The position numbers were made by a program, and so were the translations under genes. From positions 69,144-133,143 of the forward strand of contig RQSC01000907.1 of NCBI GenBank assembly GCA_013416795.1: a DNA stretch of 64,000 bases, read 5' to 3'. The stretch comes from Prasinococcaceae sp. CCMP 1430 (taxonomy: Eukaryota; Prasinodermophyta; Palmophyllophyceae; Prasinococcales; Prasinococcaceae). The notes beneath the pieces were generated by a model. It was given only the letters and a program-made list of their open reading frames with translations, searched no databases and was not told the origin of the DNA. Shown here one piece after another: positions 1-12,000 of the stretch; position 1 is the stretch's first letter, and every line of letters starts with the position of its first letter.

Positions 1-68
1 CTGTGCTGTCGAGCCTGTTGAGCAAGTGCTCGCGCAATAAGTAACTTGTCGTTGCGGTTCTCAGGTCG

Positions 69-335
69 ATGACTTGCACGAGAGAGCGCTACGCGCGGAG
101 CACGCATGCCGACGATGAACTGTGCAGGCCGTCGGAAAGGATCCCAAGGACCTTGCGCGTCGGCCAGCAGGTGAGGTCGATTGGCTTGTCCCGCTTGGTG
201 AAGAGGTGCTGCAAAGGGTGCGATTACAGTGCAAGGAGACGCAAGCGCAAGGTTGCGTAGCGCGCGTGTGTAAGCCACCCCCTCGCTTGGCAGTTCTTCA
301 CCCCTCGTATTGTAATCGCACCCTTTGCAGCACTT
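69..335 (-). mobile_element. Inverted partial copy of retroelement downstream region
   Basis: Read on the minus strand, this stretch repeats part of the element piece at 432-941. For example, 105-135 is an exact reverse complement of 835-865, and 207-271 is a near-identical inverted copy of 972-1036 (about 4 mismatches in 65). A third copy of the junction motif lies at 311-332. There is no long open frame, so it is a decayed, rearranged fragment rather than a gene. The inverted arrangement suggests either nested insertion in opposite directions or a local inversion. Confidence 0.55.
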
Positions 336-431
336 CACCCGCCCCGACACAGCTGGCGCAGCCCTGTACGAGGCCCTGCAATCCATGCATCAAGAACGAG
401 CTCCTCACCCTCTCGTCGCACCGGCTACCAC

Positions 432-941
432 GTGCACACCAACGGCCCCAGCTCCACCAACTCGTTCGAGTACTCGTTCGGTACTGACGAAAATGGCCAG
501 CCCACTGACCTGCGCTCGGACCTAGTCATCACCGACACCGACACAGGCTACAGACACTGCCTCGACGTCACCTTCACGGATCCGTCAGCCAAGGTCAACA
601 TGGCAGGCGCGAACCCGTCCACGGCGGCAGGCCTGGAGCACCTCTACAAGGTCCACGTCCAGCGCTACGCGAAGATCTGCGAGCACCACCGCATCCAGTT
701 CCACACGCTAGCGTTCGACACCCTGGGCCGTGCACACAGGTCCACCAGGGGGGACATCCGCCACCTCTTCACCAACCGGGTCACGCAGGCGGACCCAAGC
801 CGCTGGCCGACGGGCAAGGTCTTTCGGGTCCTTGCCGACGGCCTGCACAGTTCATCGTCGGCATGCGTTCTCCGCGCGTGCGGCGTGCACACACACGACC
901 GCCCCAGGCGCCGCTCTCGCGGCAGCGCTGCGGGCGGATAG
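432..941 (+). mobile_element. Retroelement ORF fragment downstream of RT (degenerate)
   Basis: An open frame of about 169 codons carries the phrases DLVITDTDTGYRHCLDVTFTDP and, further on, a His/Arg-rich stretch. This pattern is familiar from the region C-terminal to the reverse transcriptase in algal and oomycete non-LTR elements (a family resemblance from memory, not a search). It lacks a start context and any flanking partner on the same strand, and its end is duplicated in inverted form at 69-212. It is best read as a truncated element piece, not a host gene. Confidence 0.5.
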
Positions 942-982
942 CTAGCTTTCACTCATGCCCTTACTTCTTAGACACACGCGCG

Positions 983-1324
983 CTACGCAACCTCGCGCTT
1001 GCGTCTTCTCGTACTGTAATCGCACCCTTTGCAGCAGATCCGCGGGACCTTGTCGCCATCGCAGACCGTCTCGACATTGTCGATGATGGAGAGGATCATG
1101 GCTTCGGGGTCCAGCTTGCGGATCTCGGTGACGTACTGCATCAGTGGCTCGCGAGAGACCAGGCAGTGCAGGAGGGACCCGAAGGCGCATCCTTGGGTGG
1201 CGCCGCGAGACGAGATGACCCGTTCGTTGCTGGCGCTGCCAGCGACGAAGAACGACGTCGGGCCGCCGTACAGGAGGCGCACGTAAGGCAAGAGCTCCGG
1301 CATGTCACGCTTGACCGCAGGCAA
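983..1324 (-). mobile_element. Non-LTR reverse transcriptase fragment
   Basis: The minus frame contains a palm-like block. SRGATQGCAFGSLLHCL resembles the RT motif around GxxQGDPLGPLLF, and about 35 residues later MILSIIDNVETVCDGDKV sits where the catalytic YADD box normally falls. The upstream part LLPYVRLLYGGPTSFFV also fits LINE-type RTs. The catalytic box is not a clean xxDD and the frame has no ATG, so the piece is dead or truncated. It lies on the opposite strand to the companion fragment at 432-941, which shows rearrangement. It borders the 3' end of the SCAPER homologue. Confidence 0.55.
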
Positions 1325-1431
1325 AGGGCGTGCAAAGCGATTGCCATGGCTGTTCGGCCTTGTGGCTGTGGCAGCTCGCTCGATGCCACTTTGGACCTAC
1401 GTACGCACACGCACAACGCAATGATCACTTA

Positions 1432-4400
1432 CTACATGGCCATTGCGCCATCTTCCACTTCGCAGAGCCAGCTCGAGCCGAGCTCCTGGGCGAGCACATC
1501 GCGGGACTTAGCGTTCCCGCTGCTCGCCGCATGCAGCGCCCTGAGCAGCAGGGGCTTGAGCGCCGGATCCGAGAAGAAGGGAAACGGGACGTTGCATAGC
1601 TTGGTGAGGATGGTGGGCGCCCGTCCCCACGTGAGCACCGCCTGGTTCTTAGGCGAGCCGCGTGCGAAGAAGGAAATGAGCACAATGACCTCCTCGAGGA
1701 GCTCCGCGACAATGCCGCCCTGCCGCATGCCGGGCGCCGCGGGACGCGACGTCCACGCGGCCGTACAGAAGCTCAGTAGGAAGCTCACCAGGTGGAAGAG
1801 CTCCATGCGCATGTCAGTCGAGCCTAGCAGCTGCTGCACCATGCAGTGGTCCCTCCGAGCGGCAGAGTTCAAGATGCGCATCACGGTTGTGGCAACTGGT
1901 ACAAAATTCGGAGGTAGCTTGTCCGCGTCAGCCGCAGCTGCGCCGAGCCCGGGAGCGGCGTGCAGAAGCGTTGCAGTGAGCAGGCTAGGCAGCCCACCGA
2001 GGTGCGTGTCGCCCAGCGCGCGCAGCACCGGTGCGGTGGAGCTCGTGTCGAGATGCGCATTTTCTTTGGATGCGCGGCACGGGGCCGAGCCGCACAGCGT
2101 CCCCAGCAGTCGCAAGCCCCACTCGATCGCCGAGGGAACCGGAGAGCCCTCCTCCTGCGGTCGTTCCCACACGGCGAAAAGTTCACGCAGGCGATGGACG
2201 ATGCCAAAGGACACCACGTAGTTCACCAGTGAGTTATGAACGGCGCGCGCGGGGTCCTGGCCCTCCTCGTCGGAGGACCTGCTCGACGCCTCTGCTGCGC
2301 GCGGCGCGCGAGCGAGAACGCTGTCCGATAGAGCGAGGAGGGCCTCGAGGAGTGTAGGATCTGCGTTGTTGTTGACCTTCTGCGTCGTTGGACACTCGGG
2401 CCCAGACGTTGAGCTCGACGACCTCGCGGTTGACGATGAGCGCGCGCGAATAGCCACCGGGTCGCTTCTCCTCGGCCTACACTCGACGTATGCGGCGCCA
2501 CCCTCGCACGTCGCGTCCAGTTCTGACGCCAACAAAGGTGCGATCGGAAGAAAGATGTGCTTCGCGCGGACATACGCAGCATTCTCTGGTATGCCTAAGC
2601 AGAGCACCGCTGCCTCAGCTGTGATCGCTGCTGCTCCAGCAGACCCGTCGGAGTCATCCAGGTCGCGAGCGCGCGCCCCACTCGCGGGCGCAACGGCAGC
2701 GAGAGCTGTGAATGCGGCCTCGAGGGCTCCGCATCGCCGGACAAGGTGAAGCTCATTCTCTGCGGCAGTCCTTAGCGCCGCGATGCGTCCGGGAGGCAAT
2801 TTGGATTCGCTCGACGAGCCTACCCTCTGGAACGACAGCGCTGCTGGCAGGCATCGTACGAGCTCCCTCGCGGCAGCCGTCACGGCGAAATAGTTTGCCT
2901 GCGTGGCGTTGGAGCATGTCGCCGCCGCGCGCTGCAACTCCGCCGCCGCCTTCTGGAGGCGCACCTTTGCGCCGCCGGCCGCCGCTGCGGCTGCATCTGC
3001 TGCGGGTGGTTCTACCCACGCGCATGGGATTTTCACCATGCGTTGCCTGATGCGCTTCGCCTTCTTTTTGCGCTCCTCCCTGAGACGTTTCGCAGCAGCG
3101 TCGGTGTCCTCCTCCGCCGGCTGTGCCTCGAGCGAGCACGGCGCATCGTCGAAGGGCCCCACCGCGCCACCTGTCGGCGTCGTGGGCGCCTGGCCCGACT
3201 CGGGGGTGCATGCCTCGGCGTGCTGGTGGATGAGTTCGAGGTTCTTGCGCCGCCTCCGTGTGGCCTCGGCACGCCGCGCCGCGAGCATTCGGTCGATGCG
3301 CGCCATCTCGTCCGCCGGACGGGCGGCCTGCGCAGCAGCTACTCGCCGCTCCTTAATCACTCTCACCTCCGCCGCCAGTGCAAGCATTGCACGATGCTCG
3401 TCCGCGGCCTTGGCCGCAGCCTCCTCCTTCTTTGCTTTCTTGGCTGCAAGCTTCGCCTTGCGCCCCTCTTCGAGCGCCTGCCTCTTTATCGCAGCAGCCT
3501 CAATCCTTTGGCGTGCCTCCTCCTCCCTGGATCGCCTAGCTTCCTCGCGTCTGGCTTCCGCCTTTTCCAGTTTCTGCTGGAGTGACAAACGCTTGCTGTC
3601 CACCTCCAAGGACCGCATGGAAACCACCTCGCTCACCTTCTTGGAAACCTCCCCGGCCTTCCTAGCAAGCTCCGCCAGATGCTGCTCGTGGCGCCTCTTG
3701 GCTGACGACTCCCGATGGTCAAGCTGTGCCTTGAGCCTGGATCGACGCACCTCCTGCCATTTCTCCGCCTGCCTGTGCCTGTCCGCCAATTTCGCCAGCC
3801 GAGCGCGGCGCTCGAGGTCGAGACGCTCGCGTGCCTCGCTCGCGCGTGCCTGCTTCGCAGCCGCCGCAGCTGCAGCTTCTGTCGGTGACTTCTTCTTTCG
3901 CTCGGGGCTCATCAGCTTGTCGTGGAGCGATTTGACACGCGACAAGCCCGAGGGCGTGGTCACGGCACTATCGAAGGCCACTCTGGGCGTGACGACCTCG
4001 CTCGGCTGTCTCACCCGCTTCTTCAAGGCATCGCCTGGGCGCTCGATGGGTGCCGGGGTGAGCCGTCTCTCAGGCGATGCGCCCCCACTGCTCTTCGCGC
4101 TGCCGTTGCCTGAGCTGCTGCCAGGTGAAGAGCCACTGGAGCCCCCGCGCACAATCTTGCCCTGCTCCTTGGGAAATATGGTCCCCCAGTTTTTCTTCAC
4201 CTTCCACGCCGCCGCGCCCAAGTCGGACGCGCTCTTTCCACATCCGTGCGTGTCGTCTGGGCCGACTGCGCCCGGCGTGTTCGATGAGTTCGTGCGATTC
4301 TTGAGCGCTTCGTCCCCGCCGGGCACGCACGCCTCGGAGTGAGCGGCGCTGGCAACTGCCTTTGTCAGGCCAGACCTGCCCGGCGTGGGGGTGTCGCCGT

Positions 4401-5467
4401 CCGGGAGGCTTCCAAGCTCGAGTTTTCTGTTTGTCTTGCGGGCTGATGGTGGGTGCGCCACGCGCTTCGTGGGTGTCGGAGTCAGCATCGCGTCCTCGGC
4501 CTGTGTTTGCTGCCTGCTGCCGTCAGCCTTTTCTGATGGCGCAGCAGCGCTCCCTGCAACAAGAGGTGCGGAGCCGACGCTCCCTGCCTCGCCGCAAGCC
4601 ACAACGTTGCGCCCGAAGAGTGGTGCTACCTTCGGCGCAGCGAGGGATGCCAGTATCTCTCCCGGGTTGAAATCTCCGCTCGCCAGCCCTTCCCTGGGCA
4701 GCGCTGCCAGCGCGCTGGCCATGACAAGCTCCGTCGACCTTCGCGGCCTGACTTCCCACGCGACGCTCGCACCGGTCTCAGTCGCTTTCTCCTGCTGCTC
4801 GTGGCGACGCATAAGCCCGCGGAAATCGTCCGCCGCCTCGGACAGCAGCGTTGTCACACGCCGCAGCTTCTCCTGCGAACTGTCCACCTCTGCATGCGAC
4901 GCGCATTGATGCGTCAGTCAGCACGAGCGCTCCACTGATCAGTTCCTGCGCGCGTTGCTGCGCAGGGCGCGGCGCGTGCACATCGCACGCACCGCACAGG
5001 CAGTAGAGCTCGTCCACTGAGCGGTTGAGCGACTCGAGCAGATAGCGGAACAGCTGCCGCCGGAACGAGTCGGGGTTGCCACCCTCGCAGCCAGGCGTCG
5101 ACGGCGTCGGCGGCGTCAACGCGCCGTCCACGCGCCCGGCTGCAGAACGCACGGACGGCGGTTCGCCTGCCGCAGCATCAATACCGGCGGGACGGAGACG
5201 CTCGCCTGCGCCAGCCCGCGCGACACCGGGCGCGCCCTCCAGCTCCTCCTCCTCCCCCTCCCCCTCCCCCTCCTCCTCCTCCTGCTGCTGCTGCTGCCGC
5301 TGCTGCAACTGCCGCCGCTGTTGAAGCTGCTGCGGCTGCTGCCGCTGGTGCTGTTCCGCGCTGCGCGGGTCAGGCGCGGGTTTGTGCGCAGACCTCGGCG
5401 AGGCCGCCGCTCTACCCCCTTCGTCTTCGTCGTCGTCGCTCCACATCCCCAGGGACGACGAGGCCAT
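1432..5467 (-). CDS. SCAPER: SCAPER-like protein (S-phase cyclin A-associated protein in the ER)
   Basis: Two exons, 5467-4993 and 4889-1432, flank a 103-bp GTGCGT...GCAG intron and give about 1310 aa (human SCAPER is about 1400). The ATG at 5467 is the first in a good context (gcggccATGg). Exon 1 starts acidic (MASSSLGMWSDDDEDE), has a Gln tract and Glu tract, then the SCAPER N-terminal block with LFRYLLESLNRSVDELYCL. The splice restores it as ...LCE-VDSSQEKLRRV...DDFRGL...SVAWEVR. A long Arg/Glu/Lys coiled coil occupies roughly residues 480-690. The C-terminus carries the SCAPER helical repeat block (NSLVNYVVSFGIVHRL; NQAVLTWGRAPTILTKLC; FPFFSDPALKPLLL). In animals SCAPER binds ribosomes/cyclin A and acts in cell-cycle and ciliary biology, with CCR4-NOT-linked tubulin mRNA decay. 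I do not see the C2H2 zinc finger of the animal protein. Confidence 0.88.
5278..5345. repeat. Trinucleotide-rich low-complexity tract (Gln/Glu coding)
   Basis: CTC/CTG/CTGCTG runs on the plus strand encode, on the minus strand, a Gln-rich run (QQPQQLQQRRQLQQRQQQQQ) followed by a Glu/Gly-rich run in exon 1 of the SCAPER homologue. Such tracts are slippage-prone and probably vary in length between strains. Confidence 0.7.
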
Positions 5468-6054
5468 GGCCGCGGACGCCACAGGAGGCCGCGCGCACAC
5501 GGCGCGCGCTGTGGCAGTGCCCGCTCGCATCCGCGTGCGCGCGTGTGTTTTTGAATATCGCTCCGGTGACGCAGGTCTCAATCAAAGCACTTTTTGTTTG
5601 CTATGCATTTTTGCAAAATTTGGCATGCTTTGCAAACCCTCTTCGAGGGATTCAATCCCAAAGTTCGAGCTCGGTCCGACCCTCAGCATTTCCGTGCGCT
5701 CTTTTTCTTGCGCGCCGCGCGGCGCACGCGGCGCCACAGCGGAGTGCGCGAGGGCGGTGTCGCTCGGCGCACCGCCCGACCCTGGCGGCGTGCCAGGGCA
5801 GGCCGGGGCCGGACGGACCCCGGCAGAGAGGGAGGAGCGTGCGGGGAGAGGCGCCGCCGGCGCACCACGCACCACGCGCCGCCGCCGCGCGCCGTGCGCC
5901 GCGCACAGTGGGTGGCAAAAAAGAGGGGAGGCAGACTTCCTCGTCCGTCTCCCTCGGGTGGGCGTGTTCTCCCGCGTGCCAGCGTGCGGCGGAGCTGACA
6001 CCCGCGGCCGCCTAGGCCAGAAGGACCGCCTGGGGTCTTTAGGCCGCGCGCGAA
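5468..6054. promoter_or_regulatory. Divergent intergenic region SCAPER / USP9X-like
   Basis: A 587-bp gap between two start codons that point away from each other must hold both promoters and 5' UTRs. Around 5582-5665 there is an AT-rich island in otherwise GC-rich DNA, with repeated TTTGCAAA/GCAAA words (for example at 5613-5620 and 5630-5637) and a small CCCTCTTCGAGGG hairpin. No canonical TATA box was identified with confidence. Confidence 0.5.
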
Positions 6055-9000
6055 ATGGCGGGCTCGCCAGAGTATGTCGAGCTCACTGGCTCGAGCGACG
6101 ATAGCGACGGCAATGCAGCGGACGCGCAGGGTGGGCGCGTGGCGCGCATGGCTCTCACGCCGCCGCCGCGCGGACAGAAGCCCACAGGATCCGAGCATGC
6201 CCCCGAGGGCCTTGGCAATGCGCAGAGGGGAGGCAAGGACACTCCCCCGCTTGTAGTATGTTCAGACACCCCCCCATCCCCCGACATCGACGGCCAACAG
6301 GAGGATGCGCCGGCCCTTATGGTGCAGCTGAGCGACGGGGGGCGCAGCAGGGATGCTTCGGGCAGCGACGCGAGCGGCAGCGGGAGTAGGCGCGCGTCAG
6401 ATGACGATGACGCCGCTGCCAGCGGTGACGGCCACCTTGCCACTGCGCGAGCGCAGATGGCGCTCGCGCTCGCGCGGCAGCGCTCTCCGGGGCAAGTGCG
6501 CCGCAAGCGCACCAGGGCAGTGCCAGTGTTTCCGCAGGACGCATTCGAGACGGTCGGCGAGGGCCTCCTGCGCTTCCCATGGATGGTGTATCCGAAGCAC
6601 CTCGCCACCTGCCTCATTGCAGCTGCGAAAGTTGCCAGGCGCGAACGAGGGAGGGTGATGAGGGGCCGACTCGAGGGCGAGGAACCGCCGCCGCCACAGC
6701 GGACCGACGCGAGCGGCAATCTAGAGGGCATCCCGGCCGCCCTGAGGCGACTCTGCATCGATTTGGCACCCGACTCATTCGAAAAGTGCTTTGACGACAG
6801 CGCGCTCAAAAACTGGGACGACAATATCCAGTGCAACATATTGGAGGCTGCTATCGGGCTTGGAGAGCTCGTTGTCGCTCGGCTCGCTCTCCATTCTGCG
6901 AGAAACGAGGCCATCGAGGACGAGGAAGGTGGCGAGGTGCCGCCTTGGTCCGCGCCTGACGAAGGCGAAGACCTTGCAGCTCTTCTTGGTGCCCTTGCGC
7001 GCACGTTCGACGTGGGCAGCCTCTTTCACCGGCACCATCGTCATGACCCCACCTTTCCAGGCGCGGCATCGCTGGCCGCGCAGGACGCTGTGTACCGCTC
7101 TGCCGAAATATCTGCCGCGGTCGGTATCGTGCGAGGTGCTGGCAATCCTGGCACTCCTTACGAAGGTGGCATTGGGTGCTTTGCCAGACCCGCTGCGGCG
7201 GGCGGGCCAGGAAGCCTTGTGCGGATGCGCAGCCGGACTGCATCGGGTCTGGAGGGTAGCGGAACAAGGTTGTTCTCCCCATCGAAACGACCTCAGGTCG
7301 GGGATGTGGGTTCCTTGGGGCTCTCAAGCGATGAGGAGGACAGCTACGAGGAGGACAGCCTAGGGGGTGCATCAATGGGCAAAGTTGGCCGCCCATTGGC
7401 CGAGAATACCATGGCAGCGCACCTTGTGGAAGTATTTTGTAGCTGCGGGGGGCTGAAGCTCATCGTGGAGTGGCTAGACCAACTCCCACCTGTACAGGAG
7501 CTCGAGCCACTTTTGCACGTGCTGGCGTCCGCCTCTTCCCTGTGGACCGACGCTGCGGTGCACTCATTCGACGCCCAGTGCTTCAAAGTCCTCGAGCGTG
7601 TCATGCACGCGTTCACCGAAATAATGGACGCAGAGGGCCCGGCGGATAGCGCTGACGGCGACAGTCTCTTCGTGGCCTCTCTTGCGGACGCAAACGACGG
7701 CTCCCTCGCAACTGTCAGCCAGGCACTCGAGCACCTCGAACGCATCATCGCACTGAGCGTTGGTGAAAAGAATGCAGGGGCGCAGGTGGCCCGTGTGCGC
7801 TGTGGGTTGGTAGAGATGCTGCTCGCTGGCGCGCCATCGTTTCGCAAGCAGCTCACCGCTGTTCGCGAGCTGTCGAAGCTTCTCGGGCGCGTGAGCGCGC
7901 TCAATGTTGTGGAGAGCGGCCCTGCGAGCGAGCACGCGCAGGGCGCGAGCGTGCCCAGCGTCCTCGAATGGCTAGAGAGCAAAGGTGTTCTCAAAACGAT
8001 TCTGCGGTCCAACTTTCACCATAGGCAATACGTGGAGCAGGTGGCCAATGTGATGCTTTTCCTAGTTCAGGAGGGTGCACTTCGTGAGGAACACCTCGCG
8101 GACATTTGGGGCGTAGTCGAGGACCCTGAGCAGCACGACTCGGTGAAGACGACCACGCTTGGACTGCTTACCACACTGGCATGGCATTTCAACACCGCCC
8201 AGCTCGACGCGCTCTTCGCACGCTTCGAGAGCATCCTTGTCCGCGGCGATTCTCGCAGCGCGCTGCGCGCAGTCGACGCTATGGAGGCGCTGGTGGGTGA
8301 CCGTGACAGCTCGGGCCTCATGACGGATCGCGTTGTCGAGCTGCTGTGGCGCGCTCTCGTCGGCAACGGCCAGCACTGTGGTACATCCGATGACGACGTT
8401 GCCGCTGCGCTCATCGACGCGCTTTCTGGTGCTACGCTCAAGGCGGGGCAGCCGTCCAAAGACACGAGCGGCGTGGTTAGCATTCACACCTGCGGCGTCC
8501 GAGAGAAGCTGATCAATAGAGCTGTTGCCGTGCTGGCTCGACCGGGAGCAACGGCACGTTGCCTTGGCCTCCTGCGCGCGCTACTGCGCCTGTATCCGTC
8601 CTCAATAGCGTGCTCTGGGTCGGTGGTGAACCTGCAGGCATTCGAGGACACGCGCGCAGAGCGGCTACAGGTCTTACAAGAGAACCTGCAGCTGACGGAG
8701 CGCCTGGTTGACCTGGTGTGCAGGCGGCCTCTGACCGGCGGAGTGGAGACGCGGGACTGCGAGTTGCTTCTTGAGTTTTTGGACTTCGTCCTCACCTCTG
8801 CTGACGGCAGGATCCTACTCTCGGAAGAATGCACTTCACGCCTTTGGGATGTGCTTGTCGGTGATGGTGCCGCTGGCCCGCTGGCGGACTATGGGCTGCA
8901 ATGGGTATCAAAGCTACTGAAGGGCAAACCACTGCTCGATGCCTCCGCGCTGCGTGCTCTCTTACGTGCACTTGAGGGGCTGCGTTCTTCTGCGTTGGCG

Positions 9001-12000
9001 GAGAGCGCACTGTACTGTGTGTTGGCCTCCTTTGTTTGGGCGAACGTACAAGGCTCGCAGAAGCTTCGAATGGGCGATGATATCAACCTGGTAGGTGGGG
9101 ATATGACTGAATTTGCGTCGGCAGCGGCCATCCTGACGGAGGTCAGCGGCGCGGCGTGTGGCGCACCCCCGAGCCAGGCCTCGGCGGGGCTCCCTTCACA
9201 CGACAGTCTCTCAGCAGACGACGTCGCGCTGGACGGCTTCGAGGTCGTCTGGCGTGCGGCACTGGAGGCGCCGCACACCGAACTCGTGGTGTACTGCCAA
9301 CGCCTCATCTGTCACCTGTACATGTCCGCTGCGTGCAGTGCTGCAGCCGACGACTGTTCAGGCTTCGCCGAAATCTGCGCTCGTTTTATTTCTGTGTGCA
9401 CGGGCGAGTTGCGCGGAAAGTCACCCAGCAACGACGCTGTCACAGCACTCCGCACCGAGCGTGCCCTGCAGATGCTCCGCATCTTCCTCGACATGTGTGA
9501 GCTCCAGCGATGGGAGGTACGACCGACAGCACACGGCACCTCGTTCGCGGCCCCGCCCTTTCGCGTCCAGGTGACGCACATGAACACCCCAGAGGCCTTC
9601 AGTGTGCCATCCAATGTGTCTCTGGCGCACTTCAGCGAGGCTGTACTCGCTCGCTTCAAGATTGACCGGACGGGTGTCAGGGCTGTGCTCTCTCAGCATG
9701 GGATTCGCATCGCCGGCGACGGCCTCCCGCTCTCTGCGCTCGGGGTCAATCGCGAGGCCTCCCTACAGCTAGCAGTGGAGCCTGCCCCGAGCGCACAAGA
9801 GGCCGCATGCCTGCCTGCGAGCGCTCATCCTGGGGCAATCGTGGCAGGAGATGCGAGTGTTTTCGACCTCCTGTACAACCTGGACGCATGTGGCTCTGCA
9901 TCTGTGCGCTCAAGTGCGAGTCTCCTCCTGGGACGGCTGCCCACGGATCCGCGTCTCTTGCGCGTCTGCGATGAGCTTGCGCAATCCTCCGCCAATGTCG
10001 GGGAAGACTTGTTCGGCCGTCTCTTTCGTGAAGGGGTGCCACTGTTGTACGCTTTGCAGGTGCTGCATGCCGCGCTCAGCCCTGACGCATCGCAAGATTT
10101 TGGTAGGCGAGCTCAGTTGCTGAATGCGCTCACTCGCTGCAACGCCCGGGCCAAGCTGATTGAAGTCCTCGAGACAATCGGAGGAAATGCGACTGCCGCC
10201 CATCGCGATGCCTTGCGCGTGCAGACGGCTGTTTATTCCGCAGCTAGCGTTCTAGACGTTCTCATGCACCACAGCGAGACAACGCGAGGGGATCCCAATG
10301 CCTCTGAGGAACTCCAGTGTGACCGTGACGCAGAGGATACAGCGGCAGCTCTGGCGTATTTGAGCGTGTCTAGACGACTGCCGGTCGTGACTGGAACTCC
10401 TTCGGCCACCGACGCGCTCGCATCGGTCGGTGCGGGGATCATGCACTCAGTAGAAGGCTGTGGGGAGTGCAGCGTTGTGCAGGCATTTCTGTACAAAACG
10501 TGCTTCGAGGGCGTCATGCGTCGCGCTCACGGCAGAGGCCGACTCCCAAATGTGCTGAGACAGTTGCTCGACGCTGACAAGACCGGTGAGCTCATCGCCT
10601 CGCTGCTGCTCGAAACAGAATCAGGGACGAGTCGAAGGGCCTTGACGCGCGCTCTGCATGCTGCACTCTCGCAGGAATTCAAAGATTGTGCATCGGCAAC
10701 GAAAACAGCCGGCCAAGGGACCGAGAATGTGGAGGGTGCGTCCATCGACTCGGGGGCCGAGCCGATATTGCGGCGGGAGGTGCTCGAGGTGTTGAAACTC
10801 TTGGCCCCATTTCGCCAGCAAGCTAGCGACTACAGGGTTTCATGCAATGAGTATTTCTGGCTTCTGTCCTGGGCATGCGAGAATGTCCCTTTTGAAGGCG
10901 ACGGCTCGGCGGTGGCGAGAGATGCTGGGCGGCTGCTTTGTGCCATTGCCAACGATGAGTCCAAATTCTTGATGCAAGAACCAACTGAAAATGGGGAGGA
11001 AGACGCCTATGTGAGAGGCAGGCTGCACTTGATGTCGAAGGTGTGCAAGCAACTCTATCGACGGCGCCTTCTCTCGGGCAGCCTCGCTGCGCACGCTGCC
11101 ACTCTATTGGTCGCCCGCTGGCTCTTTCCCGAGGGCCTGCTGTTGTCGCCCGAGGCGATGGAGAGCATAACTGGTGACGGCTGCGGGGGCGTGCCTGCAA
11201 CCGTGCCGGGGACGCGTCTCTGCGACCTGACCCGAGCAAATGCGTATCAGCTGCTCAGTGGCCTGTGCCAGGACTCGCCCGAGGCGCTCCGCACGACCCT
11301 CGTCTGCCTGCGTTGCGTGCATTTTCATGGTGGTGCCGACATTGTCGGCTGGGAGAAGCTGCCGGCGCAATGCTCACGATCGCACAGCACTCGTGTAGGC
11401 CTCCAAAACGCTGGCGCAACATGCTACATGAATTCTGTCATCCAACAGCTCTTCATGCAGCCGCAGGTGCGGGCGCGCGTGCAGGCTGTTCCCGAGCCCG
11501 CCTGCCATGACGAGCGCACCGAGAGCGTCCTGTACCAGTTGCAGTCTGTGTTCGGAGCGCTGCAGGGGACTTCCGCAGACTTTCACCAACCGCAGGGGTT
11601 CTGGAACGCCTTCAGGGACTACGATGGCACCCCCGTGGACCTGCGTGAGCATCAGGACGCAGTCGAATTCTTTACGCGCCTCGTGGACCAGGTTGATGAG
11701 GAGGCGCGTCGCAAGGACGGGAAGAGCGAGGGCTTCGTGCCGCCTATCTCGGGCGTGCTCGGTGGCACGTTCGCGCAGCAAGTGTTTGGCAGGACTTGCC
11801 CGCACCGCAGCGAGCGCGAGGAGCCCTTCCAAGCGATCACGCTCGAAGTGCAGGGGTTCGACTCCCTCCATGAGAGCCTCGCCGCTTACGTTCGTGGGGA
11901 GTTGCTTGAGGGTGACAATGCGTACAATTGCGACAAGTGCGGTGCGAAGGTGTCTGCACTCAAGCGCGTCTGCGTCCGACGCGCGCCGCGGACGCTCTTG

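Noticed and set aside
2903-4342. A Ser/Ala/Arg-rich plus frame inside the SCAPER gene
   Set aside because: It is the antisense of the charged coiled coil (Glu/Lys codons read as Leu/Phe/Ser).
5635-5690. tRNA-like T-arm (GGGATTGAATCCC on the minus strand)
   Set aside because: No A box, anticodon arm or acceptor stem could be folded around it, and the B-box has two mismatches.
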